Shown piece after piece: positions 7,919 to 17,644 of a DNA stretch of 64,000 bases (position 1 is its first letter; the number at the start of each line of letters is the position of its first letter). Made by a program: the position numbers and the translations under genes. The DNA is from B1SED10-75 sp964636865 (GTDB lineage: Bacteria; Bacillota; Dethiobacteria; DTU022; PWGO01): assembly GCA_964636865.1 (NCBI GenBank), contig CAZWVJ010000004.1, positions 47,956 through 111,955 on the forward strand, in the 5' to 3' direction. The notes beneath the pieces were generated by a model. It ran no database searches. It was given only the letters and a program-made list of their open reading frames with translations, and was not told the DNA's origin.

Positions 7919-10585
7919 TTATGCCTTTATTACTTTAACGGCACAGGTTTTAAGTTCCGGAGTTTTGGCTACGGGATCAAGGGCACTGTTGGTTAGAAGA
8001 TTGGTAAGGGTTTCATGATAATGGAAAGTCATAAAAACTACGCCGGGCATAACTACCTCGGAAAGAGAAGCTTTTGCCTTTACTTTTCCCCGGCGAGAAA
8101 TAACCTCTACCTGATCACCATCGTCAATATTTAGTTGCGCCGCATCATCGGGATTAATTTGCACCAATTCTTCAGGACGGTATTCCAACAGTCCTTCAGA
8201 ACGACGGGTCATGGTTCCGGTATGATAATGGAAAAGATTTCGGCCCGTAGAAAGAATCAAAGGATACTCGTTATCCGTTTCTTCCGCCGGAGGCTGGTAT
8301 TCCACAGCACTAAATAGCCCCAATCCCCGTTTAAATTCATCTCCGTGCAAATAGGTGGTGCCGGGATGATTTTCGTCCGGACACGGCCACTGCAAACCTT
8401 TTTCTTCTAAGCGTTCATAAGTCATTCCACCATAGCTAGGCGTTAGATAAGCAATTTCTTTAAATATATCTTCGGCATTTTCATAATTCCACTCAAAACC
8501 CATTTTCGCAGCCAATCTGTTAATAATTTCCCAATCCGGGCGAGCCTCACCCGGAGGTTCTATAGCAGCATGGCTTAATTGCACCCGGCGCTCCGTATTG
8601 GTAAATGTCCCTATTTTCTCTGCAAAAGAAGCCGCTGGCAGGACTACGTCAGCATACCGGGCAGTTTCGGTAAGGAAAATATCCTGAACTACCAAAAATT
8701 CAAGATTCTCCAGGGCTTCTACTACATGAGAAGAATTGGCATCACTCACTACAGGATTTTCTCCCATGATATACATACCCTTAATGTCGCCATTATCCGC
8801 CCCATCAAACATTTCCGTAACTGTAAGGCCGGGATTAATATCAACTTTTATTCCCCACCCCTCAACAAATTTATTTCGAGCCTCCTCGGTAGCTACTTTT
8901 TGGTACCCGGTAAAAACATTGGGCAATGCTCCCATATCACAGGCTCCCTGCACATTGTTTTGTCCCCTCAGGGGATTAACCCCGGTTGAAGGTTTGCCTA
9001 AATTACCGGTAACCATAGCCAAATTGGCAATAGATAAAACATTATTAGTGCCGGAAGAATGCTGCGTAATGCCCATGGTATAAAGGATAGCAGCATTCTC
9101 CGCTTGCCCATAAAACCTGGCCGCTTTCCGGATATTTTCAGCAGCAACACCGGTAATTTCTGCCACATATTCAGGAGTATATTTCGCCACAGTTTCTTTC
9201 AATTTATCATAGCCTTCAGTGCGCTTTTCAATAAAAGATTGATCTACCAAATTCTCTTCAATGATGACATTAATTATCCCATTCAGTAAGGCCACATCAG
9301 TGCCTGGCTTTTGCTGAAGGTGAATATCGGCGGAATGGGTAGCTAAATTTATCCGGCGGGGATCAGCCACAATCAGTTTGGTTCCCTGACGAACCGCCCT
9401 ACGCACCCGATAGCCAATTATCGGATGAGTCTCAGTAGTATTTGAACCAATAATTAATAGAGCATCAGCGCCGGTTATTTCTCCGATGCTGTTTGTCATC
9501 GCGCCGCTCCCAAATGCTGTAGCCAGACCGGCTACTGTTGGAGCGTGTCAGAGCCGGGCGCAATGATCTACGTTATTGGTTCCCAGGCTCCGGATTAATT
9601 TCTGAAAGAGGTAATTTTCTTCATTGGAACAACGAGCCGAACTAAGAGCACCCAATGCATTAGCACCGTTTTTGTCCACAATTCCTTTAAAACGCTCGGA
9701 TACTAAATCTAAAGCTTCATCCCAAGAAGCTTCGACAAATTCCCCTTTTTGCTTAATCAAAGGCTTTTGCAGCCTTTCGGGGTGATTGACAAAATCATAG
9801 CCAAATCTACCTTTCACGCAGAGCTCACCATAGTTAACAGGACTTTCTTTGTTTCCTCTCACCCCAACTATTTCATTGCCTCGCACTCCCAGAAAAATGT
9901 TACAACCCACTCCACAATAAGGGCAAACGCTTGCTACTTCTCGCTCGGGGGTTTTCTGTTTTACCGGAGCCAAAGCTCCCGTAGGGCATCTTTCCATGCA
10001 TTCACCACAAGATTCGCAAGAAGACTCGGTAAGGGGTTTATTTCCAACTACACTAACAGCTGTGTTGTATCCGCGAAAAGCAAAGTCCAATGCCGCCACG
10101 CCATTAATTTCCTCACAAGCTCGAATACAAATTCCGCAAAGAATACACCTGGAATGGTCCCGATGGAAAAAAGGATTACTATCATCCACCGGGGTCTCTA
10201 CCTGGAAACGCCTTATTCTCTCCATCCTTTGAAGGTCGATACCTACAAATGAAGATACTTCTTGCAACTTACAGTTATTATTGCGGACACATGTTTGGCA
10301 GTCCTGATTATGGTTGGCCAAAATTAACTCTACATTGAACAGGCGAACCTCCTGCACCTCTTTGGTATTTGTCTGCACCTTCATTCCCTCTTCAACCGGA
10401 AACCTGCAGGCAGTCACCAATTTTCCGTTAGCTTCCACCATGCAGACTCGGCAGGCGCCAAAAGTAGAAAGGTCCGGATGATAACATAGGACGGGTATAT
10501 ATATACCCGCTTCTTGGGCGGCTTCATATATTGTCATACCCTGTTCAGCTTCTATTTTCACCCCATTAATAGTTAAATTAATCAT
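7919..10585 (-). CDS. fdhA: Selenocysteine-containing formate dehydrogenase catalytic subunit (in-frame TGA at 9548-9550)
   Basis: An 888-residue formate dehydrogenase oxidising formate, or reducing CO2, at a Mo/W bis-pterin centre. A conventional caller splits it: 345 codons end at TGA 9548-9550, then 16 codons in the same frame lead to the next methionine. The residues around the TGA (DHCARL-U-HAPTVAGL) are the FdhA active-site motif, so U346, H347 and R540 (in GVNPLRGQNN) form the catalytic set. Fe-S ligands: C34/C45/C48/C60 ([2Fe-2S]); H92/C96/C99/C105; C147/150/153/157 and C190/193/196/200; C221/224/228/256. A C-terminal pterin-binding domain is present. The start overlaps the NuoF-like stop by 4 nt. 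The Fe-S N-terminus implies docking to the NADH module upstream. Confidence 0.95.
9506..9550 (-). promoter_or_regulatory. Bacterial SECIS element of fdhA
   Basis: Directly 3' of the TGA, the minus strand folds into a two-part hairpin: an outer GCTCC / GGGAGC helix and a perfect 6-bp upper stem GTAGCC / GGCTAC closed by the loop GGTCT. The GGUCU apical loop matches the SelB-binding loop of the E. coli fdhF element, at the expected distance from the UGA. This supports recoding to selenocysteine rather than termination. Confidence 0.9.
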
Positions 10586-12423
10586 TCGTTCCCCTCCTTT
10601 CCACTCAAAGCCGGTATATTTTCCTCACCGGTAATTATTTCTACTGCATCAAAACGTTCGGGGCAATTTTCATAACAAATTCCACATTTAGTGCATTTTG
10701 ACTGGTCTATCTCATGGGGAACTTTTTTCTCACCAATAATAGCCCCAGCCGGGCATTGCTTCCGACAACGACCGCAAGCACTGCATTTTTCTTGATCTAT
10801 CCGGTAAAAAATAAGTTCCGTACACGCCAGGGCAACGCAGCGCTTTTCCCTGATATGCTGCTCATATTCTTCCCGAAAATATTTTATGGTGCTCAAAACC
10901 GGATTGGGAGCAGTTTTTCCCAATCCACAGATTGAACCTTTAATGATATAGTCGCCTAATTCCAGAAGAAGTTCTATATCATCTTCACGTCCCTTGCCTT
11001 CGCAAATATCATTTAGTATTTGCAACATCTGATGTGTACCCAATCGGCAAGGAACGCATTGGCCACAAGACTCTGCATAAGTAAAATCCAAGAAATACCT
11101 GGCCACATCAACCATGCAGGTTGAATCGTCTAAAACGACCATTCCGCCGGAACCCATCATAGAACCGGCCTCTATGAGAGTATCAAAGTCAACGGGCAAA
11201 TCCAGCTTACTTGCAGGCAGGCAACCGCCCGAAGGGCCACCGGTCTGAACCGCTTTGAAATTTCTTCCTTCGGGTACCCCTCCGCCGATTTCATGGATTA
11301 TATCGCCCAGTTTCGTCCCCATAGGGACTTCAATAAGCCCACTCCGATTAGTTTTTCCGGTAAGAGCAAATACTGCGGTTCCTTTGCATCCTTCCGTGCC
11401 AACGCTGGTGAACCATTCAACTCCTTTATTCATGATTTGCGGAACTACCGATAAGGTTTTGACATTATTCAGCAAAGTTGGCTTATCCCACAGTCCGGCA
11501 GTTGTAGTGCGGGGGCGAGGCAATGGCTTGGGCATCCCTCTCTTACCCTCTATAGACATGACTAAAGCAGTAGATTCTCCACAAACGAATGCTCCGGCTC
11601 CCTCTTTAACATTTATAGTAAAATTGAATCCGGAATTAAGAATGTTGTCACCAATAAGCCCGTACTCCTCAGCCTGAGTTATTGCTTTCCGCAACCGCCG
11701 CACTGCCAGAGGGTACTCCGCCCGGACATAAACATACGCTTCATCGCTGCCTATAGCCTTTCCGGCGATGGCTAACCCTTCCAGAACAGAATGAGGATCC
11801 CCTTCCAAAATACTGCGATCCATAAATGCACCCGGGTCACCTTCATCGGCATTACAAACCACATATTTTTTGTCGGCAGTTACATTGTAAGCAGTTTCCC
11901 ACTTCCTGCCGGCAGGAAATCCGGCTCCGCCCAATCCACGCAGCCCTGAGTCTTTAATATCAGAAATTATTTCGCCGGACTCCATATTGAGAGCTTTCCG
12001 CAAACCCAGGTACCCCCCCCGGATAATATATTCATCAATGTTTTCCGGATCTATAACACCGCAATTACGAAGAATAATTCTCTTTTGATGTTTATAGAAA
12101 GGGATTTCTTCATGAGAAGTTACGGCTTCTTCCGTAACCGGATCTTTATATAAAAGCCTTTCCACTGTATTACCGTTCACCATATGCTCTTCTACTAATT
12201 CCGGCATATCTTCCGCGGTAACTCCACAATAAAAAATATCTTCCGGGTACACTATAAAAATGGGACCTTTTTCACAAAAACCGTGACATCCCGAAAGAAT
12301 TATCCGAACTTTATTTTGCAACCCATGTTTTTGAAGCTCTTCTTCTAAAGCATCTCTGACGTCCGTGGCACCTGATGCAATACATCCGGTACCGGCGCAG
12401 ATCAAAATTTGTTTGTCGTACAC
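10582..12423 (-). CDS. NuoF/HydB-like NADH-binding flavin-iron-sulfur subunit of the formate dehydrogenase complex
   Basis: A 613-residue diaphorase subunit that oxidises NADH (or NADPH) at FMN. Domains: an N-terminal thioredoxin-like [2Fe-2S] domain (CAGTGC, then SGCHGFC), the NuoF FMN/NADH domain (GLRGLGGAGFPAGRKW and NADEGDPGAFMDRS), the SCGQCVPCRLG [4Fe-4S] loop, and two C-terminal CxxCxxCxxxCP clusters. This is the HydB/HndC layout of bifurcating hydrogenases and formate dehydrogenases. The GTG at 12423, after AAGGAGGGGG, is preferred over the longer frame to 12528, which would run into the mini-gene. Its glycine loop reads GLRGLGG, whereas the paralogue has GLRGRGG. Confidence 0.9.
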   Translation of the reverse strand: MYDKQILICAGTGCIASGATDVRDALEEELQKHGLQNKVRIILSGCHGFCEKGPIFIVYPEDIFYCGVTAEDMPELVEEHMVNGNTVERLLYKDPVTEEAVTSHEEIPFYKHQKRIILRNCGVIDPENIDEYIIRGGYLGLRKALNMESGEIISDIKDSGLRGLGGAGFPAGRKWETAYNVTADKKYVVCNADEGDPGAFMDRSILEGDPHSVLEGLAIAGKAIGSDEAYVYVRAEYPLAVRRLRKAITQAEEYGLIGDNILNSGFNFTINVKEGAGAFVCGESTALVMSIEGKRGMPKPLPRPRTTTAGLWDKPTLLNNVKTLSVVPQIMNKGVEWFTSVGTEGCKGTAVFALTGKTNRSGLIEVPMGTKLGDIIHEIGGGVPEGRNFKAVQTGGPSGGCLPASKLDLPVDFDTLIEAGSMMGSGGMVVLDDSTCMVDVARYFLDFTYAESCGQCVPCRLGTHQMLQILNDICEGKGREDDIELLLELGDYIIKGSICGLGKTAPNPVLSTIKYFREEYEQHIREKRCVALACTELIFYRIDQEKCSACGRCRKQCPAGAIIGEKKVPHEIDQSKCTKCGICYENCPERFDAVEIITGEENIPALSGKEGNE

Positions 12424-12448
12424 TTGGCCCCCTCCTTTACTTAAATTC

Positions 12449-12628
12449 TTAATGTTGTTGGAAACCTTCACTGTGGCTGTACTTTTCAATGATTGCTTTG
12501 CGCTTTTCAGCACAGGCCTGACTTTCATGGCACAATGGCCCTGAAAGCCTGCATTCTACAAATTGGGCACAAGGATTACCTTTAGTGTGTTCACATTTTT
12601 CACAGCAATGATCAATAAACCTTTCCAT
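12449..12628 (-). CDS. Conserved small seven-cysteine protein (formate dehydrogenase operon copy)
   Basis: A 59-residue protein between the NuoE-like and NuoF-like genes. It starts MERFID and has cysteines at 8, 9, 12, 20, 26, 33 and 39 plus His34, in the pattern CCxKC-x7-C-x5-C-x6-CH-x4-C, then AEKRKA and a variable tail. A clear homologue lies at the same place in the paralogous operon (17645-17824), which argues strongly for a real gene. I do not recognise a named family. Metal or Fe-S binding is likely from the cysteine spacing; assembly factor or small electron carrier are possibilities. The ATG at 12628 follows AGGAG; a TTG one codon upstream is an alternative. Confidence 0.8.
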   Translation of the reverse strand: MERFIDHCCEKCEHTKGNPCAQFVECRLSGPLCHESQACAEKRKAIIEKYSHSEGFQQH

Positions 12629-12644
12629 CAACTATCTTCTCCTT

Positions 12645-13112
12645 TCATGCCTCTGCAGGTTCATAATAACTATCAATTATTTCTTTTACTTTATCCGGAG
12701 TTAACTTTCCGTAAGTCCGGTCATTTATCATCATCACCGGGGCGAGTCCACAAGCCCCAATACATGCCACTTCCTCGTAGGTAAATTTATAATCAGAAGT
12801 AGTTTCTCCTACGCTTATGCCCAACAAATTTCGCATTTTTTCGGCAGCTTTGGAAACTCCTTTAACATGACAGGCAGTTCCCCGGCACATTCTGATTATG
12901 TATTTGCCACGGGGGCTAAAGTGAAACTGGGCATAAAAAGTAGCCACCCCATAAACTTTACTTTCAGGCATTTCTAAATATTCAGCGATCCTGGCAAACG
13001 AGTCTTCCGGCAAATACCCAAACTCATTCTGAACCGCTTGAAGAATAGGTATTAATTCCTTTCGCTCACCCTGGTAAGGTTCTAAGACTTTTCGGTATTC
13101 TTCTCTGGACAA
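12645..13112 (-). CDS. NuoE-like [2Fe-2S] thioredoxin-fold subunit
   Basis: A 155-residue NuoE/HydC homologue that holds one [2Fe-2S] cluster next to the NADH site of its NuoF partner. An N-terminal helical part (PILQAVQNEFGYLP) precedes the thioredoxin-like domain. The four cluster cysteines are in CRGTAC and CIGAC, with FYAQFHFSPRGKYIIRMC between the halves. The TTG start at 13112 has GGAGGGAG upstream. It is the first gene of the operon: NuoE-like, mini-protein (16 nt gap), NuoF-like, Sec-FdhA. Confidence 0.9.
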   Translation of the reverse strand: MSREEYRKVLEPYQGERKELIPILQAVQNEFGYLPEDSFARIAEYLEMPESKVYGVATFYAQFHFSPRGKYIIRMCRGTACHVKGVSKAAEKMRNLLGISVGETTSDYKFTYEEVACIGACGLAPVMMINDRTYGKLTPDKVKEIIDSYYEPAEA

Positions 13113-13260
13113 ACCTTACTCCCTCCATTCATATTTATTTTCTGGCAAATCATGCTTCAATAAAAGAATTTTTTATAATTAATCTAATTATAACTATAGT
13201 GATAAATTATATTTTTTAATCCTGGTTAAAAACAAGTTGTTTAAGGACCATATTGTATAA

Positions 13261-13328
13261 AAACCCAAATTCCTGCCATCCCTACAATGACCCAAGTCAC
13301 CGTAAAAGGATATGCGGAATTTGGGTTT
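13261..13328 (-). terminator. Terminator separating the two formate-dehydrogenase-like operons
   Basis: A 13-bp perfect stem (AAACCCAAATTCC / GGAATTTGGGTTT) with a 42-nt loop lies 8 nt after the stop of the second FdhA-like gene. On the minus strand it ends in a T run, so it terminates that operon. The downstream nuoE promoter must lie between it and 13113. Confidence 0.7.
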
Positions 13329-13335
13329 TACATTT

Positions 13336-15738
13336 TTAGAGAGCTCGTTTATTCATTTCTGCCAATTGAAAAGCCATTGAACCTATACCTTCAGCTTTAG
13401 CATAAGGAAGATTAAGTTCCACATTCTCAACCAATTTAAACTTTTCTTCCTCTTCTGCTGCCAAGCAATCATCTATTTCCTGCAAAACCTCCTGCCAGGA
13501 ATTTTTTGCTACAGGATTTTTTGTGCAACCCAACTGCTCGTAATTCATTCCTTCCAAAGCCGAAGACAATGAAGCCATTTCACGGAATACATCTTCCATC
13601 AAGAAAGATGACCAATCCATTCCCAGATAATCTGCCAGATTAGCTATAATTTCACTACCGGGAACGGCATCTCCGGGAGGCTCTAAAGCAGGATAACTAA
13701 GCTGTACCCGTCCTTCCACATTGATATACGAGCCTAATTTTTCTGCAAATGCAGCAGCAGGAAGCACTACATCAGCATACTGCGCAGTTTCAGTTAAGAA
13801 TATATCCTGGACTACCATAAATTCTAGATTTTGCAATGCTTCAACAACATAATCTTTTTCACTGCTTTCAACTACCGGGTTCTCGCCCACAATATACATA
13901 CCCTGAAGCGTACCTTGAAAGGCTTGCATTATCATTTCCTGAGCAGTTAACCCGGGTTGAGCATTCAATTCGGCTGCCCATGCCTTGGAAAAACTTTCTC
14001 TGGCTTTATCATCCTCTATACTTTGCAGAGAAGTAAGGAAATTCGGCAAAGCTCCCATAAGGCAGGCACCTTGAGAATTATTAAAGTCCGGCAGGAAATT
14101 TACTCCGCCGGAAGGGCCACTATTTTTACCGGCAACAGCAGCCAAACTCAACATAGCTTTAACGCCCTTCAAGCCGGAGCCCTTTTTAAAGTTAGCAGAG
14201 TCAAACAGGATCAAAGGACGTTCAGCATTGGCATAACTGCGACCTGCTTCCTGGATATCTGAAACAGATACACCCGTTACTTTTTCTACTTGTTCTGCTG
14301 TATCCTTGCTTACATCTTTTTTTATATCCTCATAAACTGCGCTATCTTTTGCGCCTTCACCCTGAGCTATATTTTCGGTAATGACTACATTGATTAGACT
14401 TCTCAGAAGAGAATCATCAGTTCCTTTCTCCGGAGAAATGTAAAGGTGCGCAGGATCAGCATCATCCTGTTCTTCCGGATTGATGGCAATTACTTTGGTT
14501 CCGTTGCGGGCCGCCTCTCGTAGCCGGTAATTAAGCACCGGATGTGAACTTGCAAGATGGGAATTAACCACCATAATTAAGTCTGCGTTGTTCAGGTCAT
14601 CGATGTCACTACCCATAACACCGCTTTTGTATAAAGCCTCCGTTGTGCGCGGTGAAGAACTATAATGGTAGCGAGAAATATGATCTACATTATTGGTTCC
14701 CCAGGAGCGCAATAACTTTTGGAAAAGATAAATTTCTTCATTGGAAAGCCGGCTGGAAACTAAACCGCCCAGAGAACCATCTCCATAATTAATTTTTAGC
14801 TCCTGTAATTTCTCCGCAATAATTTCCAACGCTTCTTCCCATTCTACCTCTACAAAAACCCCATCTTGTTTAATCAAAGGCATGGTTAATCTGTGTTCAT
14901 TATGGAGGAAATCCCAACCGAAACTTCCCCTGGCACAAATTCTGCCCTGGTTTACCGGTGCCTCTTCATCTGCAGTAGCATCAATAGCCATCTCTTCTTC
15001 ACTATTTGACTCCACATTAACATGAAGATCCAGGGAACACCCGGTAGAACAGTAAGGGCAAATAGTTTTGACTTTTTCTATTTCCCAGGGACGTCCCCGG
15101 CCTAAACGGGACTTAGACACCAAAGCCCCTACAGGGCAGGCTTCAATGCACATACCGCAAAAATCACAGGTAGAATTTTCAATCGGATCTCCAAAAGGAG
15201 TCCCTACATTCGATTTAAAACCCCGCTCGGTGAAATCAATTGCCCCAACGCCGTTTACGTTTTGACACTTGCCCACACAGCGACCGCAGAGGATACATTT
15301 GTTCATGTCCCTCACAAAGAAAGGGTTGGTATCATCAAGGGAAAGTTCTTTGGTAGCACCTACAAAATCACTGGAAGAAATGCCATAGCGGTAACAATAA
15401 TCCTGTAACTTGCATTCCCCGGTTTTTTCGCAGGTAACACAATCTAAATAATGGTTGGCTAAGATTAGCCTCAAAATAATCTCCCTGGCTTTGCGAGTTC
15501 GTTCAGTTTCTGTGTGTACCACCATATCAGGTGCTACAGGTGCACAACACGACGCCACTAAAGCCCGCGCTTTTTCCACTTCTACCACGCACATCCGACA
15601 AGCAGCATTACGTGTAAAGTCCGGATCATAACAGAAAGTAGGTATATCAATACCTAGCTTTTCCGCTGCTTGCAGGATAGTAGTACCAGGTTCCACCTCT
15701 ACTTGCTGACCGTCTATGGTTAGATTAATTGCTGACAT
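13336..15738 (-). CDS. FdhA/NuoG-like subunit lacking the formate active site
   Basis: An 800-residue homologue of the Sec-FdhA next door. All N-terminal Fe-S ligands are kept: C36/47/50/64, H96/C100/C103/C109, C148/151/154/158, C191/194/197/201, and the MopB-type C227/230/234/268. The catalytic set is gone. The Sec position is H358, the next His is Y359, and the Arg in GVNPLRGQNN is replaced by Pro in GVNFLPDFNN. The C-terminal pterin-binding domain is absent and replaced by a short acidic tail. The frame is intact with no stops, so this looks like a retained non-catalytic scaffold, as NuoG is in complex I. It overlaps the NuoF-like gene by 14 nt. What it delivers electrons to is unknown. 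Confidence 0.88.
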   Translation of the reverse strand: MSAINLTIDGQQVEVEPGTTILQAAEKLGIDIPTFCYDPDFTRNAACRMCVVEVEKARALVASCCAPVAPDMVVHTETERTRKAREIILRLILANHYLDCVTCEKTGECKLQDYCYRYGISSSDFVGATKELSLDDTNPFFVRDMNKCILCGRCVGKCQNVNGVGAIDFTERGFKSNVGTPFGDPIENSTCDFCGMCIEACPVGALVSKSRLGRGRPWEIEKVKTICPYCSTGCSLDLHVNVESNSEEEMAIDATADEEAPVNQGRICARGSFGWDFLHNEHRLTMPLIKQDGVFVEVEWEEALEIIAEKLQELKINYGDGSLGGLVSSRLSNEEIYLFQKLLRSWGTNNVDHISRYHYSSSPRTTEALYKSGVMGSDIDDLNNADLIMVVNSHLASSHPVLNYRLREAARNGTKVIAINPEEQDDADPAHLYISPEKGTDDSLLRSLINVVITENIAQGEGAKDSAVYEDIKKDVSKDTAEQVEKVTGVSVSDIQEAGRSYANAERPLILFDSANFKKGSGLKGVKAMLSLAAVAGKNSGPSGGVNFLPDFNNSQGACLMGALPNFLTSLQSIEDDKARESFSKAWAAELNAQPGLTAQEMIMQAFQGTLQGMYIVGENPVVESSEKDYVVEALQNLEFMVVQDIFLTETAQYADVVLPAAAFAEKLGSYINVEGRVQLSYPALEPPGDAVPGSEIIANLADYLGMDWSSFLMEDVFREMASLSSALEGMNYEQLGCTKNPVAKNSWQEVLQEIDDCLAAEEEEKFKLVENVELNLPYAKAEGIGSMAFQLAEMNKRAL

Positions 15739-17542
15739 CGGCTTCCCTCCCTACACGAGTAATCCGGATTGCATTCTGACGACACTTATCTACACAACTG
15801 CCACATTTGGTGCACAAATCTATATCTAACACATGGCATTCTTTCTTTTCCCCGGCAATAGCTTCTACCGGGCAGGCTTTCGCGCAACGCCCACATCCGT
15901 TACATACCTCTTCATCAATGTAATAATTGAAGAGATCCTTACAAATTCCCGAACGGCAAAAACCTTCATTGATATGCTCCTCATATTCATGGCGGAAATA
16001 ACGTATAGTGCTTAATACAGGATTAGGGCAAGTCTGCCCCAATCCACAAAGCGCACTGTCTTTAATACTATTGGCCAGTTCATCAAGCCGATCCAAATCT
16101 TCCGGCTTACCGTTACCTTCACAGATACGGTCAAGTATTTCCAGCATGCGCTTGGTTCCTTCCCGACAAGGGATACATTTTCCGCAAGATTCTTTTTGAG
16201 TAAAACTGAGGAAATAATTGGCCAGGTCAACCATACAGGTTCCTTCATCCATAACTACCAATCCACCGGACCCCATAATAGCACCGGCTTGAGTCAGGGA
16301 ATCATAATCAATAGGTAAATCAAGGAGGTCACTGGGTATACATCCACCAGAAGGCCCCCCGCATTGAACTGCTTTAAATTCCTTATTGTTCTTGATGCCA
16401 CCGCCTACATCATAAACAATCTCGTGGATGGTAGTACCCATGGGAACTTCGCATAAACCGGTATTGCGGACCTTCCCCGCCAAAGCAAAAACTTTCGTTC
16501 CTTTACTGCCTTCCGTTCCCACTTTTTGAAATTCTTCTACCCCATTTTCCCTGAGTATAAGAGGAACATTACCAAATGTCTCCACATTATTGATGCAGGT
16601 GGGGTGCCCCCACAAACCATAATTTGCCGGGAATGGCGGCCGGGGACGTGGCATTCCTCTTTCTCCTTCGATAGAAGCTAGCAGAGCTGTTTCCTCACCA
16701 CATACAAAGGCGCCTGCTCCTTCCTTAATATTTAATTTAAAATTAAACCCATAGCCCAATATATTTTTACCAAGGAGTCCATATTCTTCCGCTTGTTGAA
16801 TGGCAATTTTCAAGCGTTCAATTGCCAGGGGGTATTCTGCCCGGCAATAGATATAGCCTTCATCAGCACCAATGGCTAAACCGGCAATTAACATCCCCTC
16901 CACCAATGCATGGGGATCTCCTTCTAAAATACTGCGATCCATAAAAGCTCCCGGGTCGCCTTCGTCAGCATTACACACTATATATTTTTTTTCACCGGAA
17001 GCTTTGTAGGTAAACTCCCATTTTTTTCCACTAGGAAATCCGGCACCACCTCGGCCACGCAGGCCCGATTGAAGTACCTCATCGATGATATCCGGTTGTT
17101 CCATAGTCAAGGCGCGCGCTAAAGCGCGATAACCACCGCGCATTATATACTCGTCTATGCTTTCCGGGTTAATTATACCGCTGTTGCGCAAAACATTGAA
17201 ACGCTGCTTGGAGTAAAAAGGAATGGTATCGTAAAAGCGCGCCGGTGCTTCTACATCAGGCCCGGTGTACAAGCGCTTTTCATATATTTCCCCGCCTATA
17301 AGATGTTGTTCAACTATGTTGGGAATATCATCCGGTTGCAACCGGCAATAAAAAACTTCATCCGGGTAAACTACCAAAATCGGCCCAACTTCACAAAACC
17401 CGGGACAGCCGGACATAACTACACGGTATTTTTCCTCTATCCCCCGGTTAGACAGTTCTTCCTTTAGGGCATCCATAATTTTACCGGCTCCGGAAGAAAG
17501 ACATCCTGTAGCCCCGCAGAGCATTAAATGCTTTTCATACAA
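15725..17542 (-). CDS. NuoF/HydB-like NADH-binding subunit (second operon)
   Basis: A 605-residue paralogue of the protein at 10582-12423 with the same domain order: thioredoxin-like [2Fe-2S] (C9, C14, C46, C50), FMN/NADH domain (GLRGRGGAGFPSGKKW, NADEGDPGAFMDRS), SCGKCIPCREGT [4Fe-4S] loop, and C-terminal CNGCGRCAKACP plus CTKCGSCVDKC clusters. All flavin and cluster motifs look intact, so NADH oxidation should work even though its FdhA-like partner is stripped. The start is the TTG at 17542 with GGGAGG ten bases upstream. It belongs to the operon NuoE-like / mini-protein / NuoF-like / degenerate FdhA. Confidence 0.9.
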   Translation of the reverse strand: MYEKHLMLCGATGCLSSGAGKIMDALKEELSNRGIEEKYRVVMSGCPGFCEVGPILVVYPDEVFYCRLQPDDIPNIVEQHLIGGEIYEKRLYTGPDVEAPARFYDTIPFYSKQRFNVLRNSGIINPESIDEYIMRGGYRALARALTMEQPDIIDEVLQSGLRGRGGAGFPSGKKWEFTYKASGEKKYIVCNADEGDPGAFMDRSILEGDPHALVEGMLIAGLAIGADEGYIYCRAEYPLAIERLKIAIQQAEEYGLLGKNILGYGFNFKLNIKEGAGAFVCGEETALLASIEGERGMPRPRPPFPANYGLWGHPTCINNVETFGNVPLILRENGVEEFQKVGTEGSKGTKVFALAGKVRNTGLCEVPMGTTIHEIVYDVGGGIKNNKEFKAVQCGGPSGGCIPSDLLDLPIDYDSLTQAGAIMGSGGLVVMDEGTCMVDLANYFLSFTQKESCGKCIPCREGTKRMLEILDRICEGNGKPEDLDRLDELANSIKDSALCGLGQTCPNPVLSTIRYFRHEYEEHINEGFCRSGICKDLFNYYIDEEVCNGCGRCAKACPVEAIAGEKKECHVLDIDLCTKCGSCVDKCRQNAIRITRVGREADVSN

Positions 17543-17644
17543 AGTTCTCTTACCTCCCTTGTTCTCTTCTTAAAAGAGACTATTTATATTATTCTAATAA
17601 CTACTTAAGTGCATACTTTATAATTATGCCTGCTTTTCCCGCAA

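Noticed and set aside
9499..9548. fdhA as two genes or a frameshifted pseudogene
   Set aside because: The TGA is in frame, the residues around it form the conserved active site, and a SECIS hairpin follows, so one selenoprotein gene is the better reading.
12424..12528. Longer start for the NuoF-like gene at 12528
   Set aside because: It runs into the mini-protein gene; the GTG at 12423 has a strong ribosome site and matches the paralogue's start.
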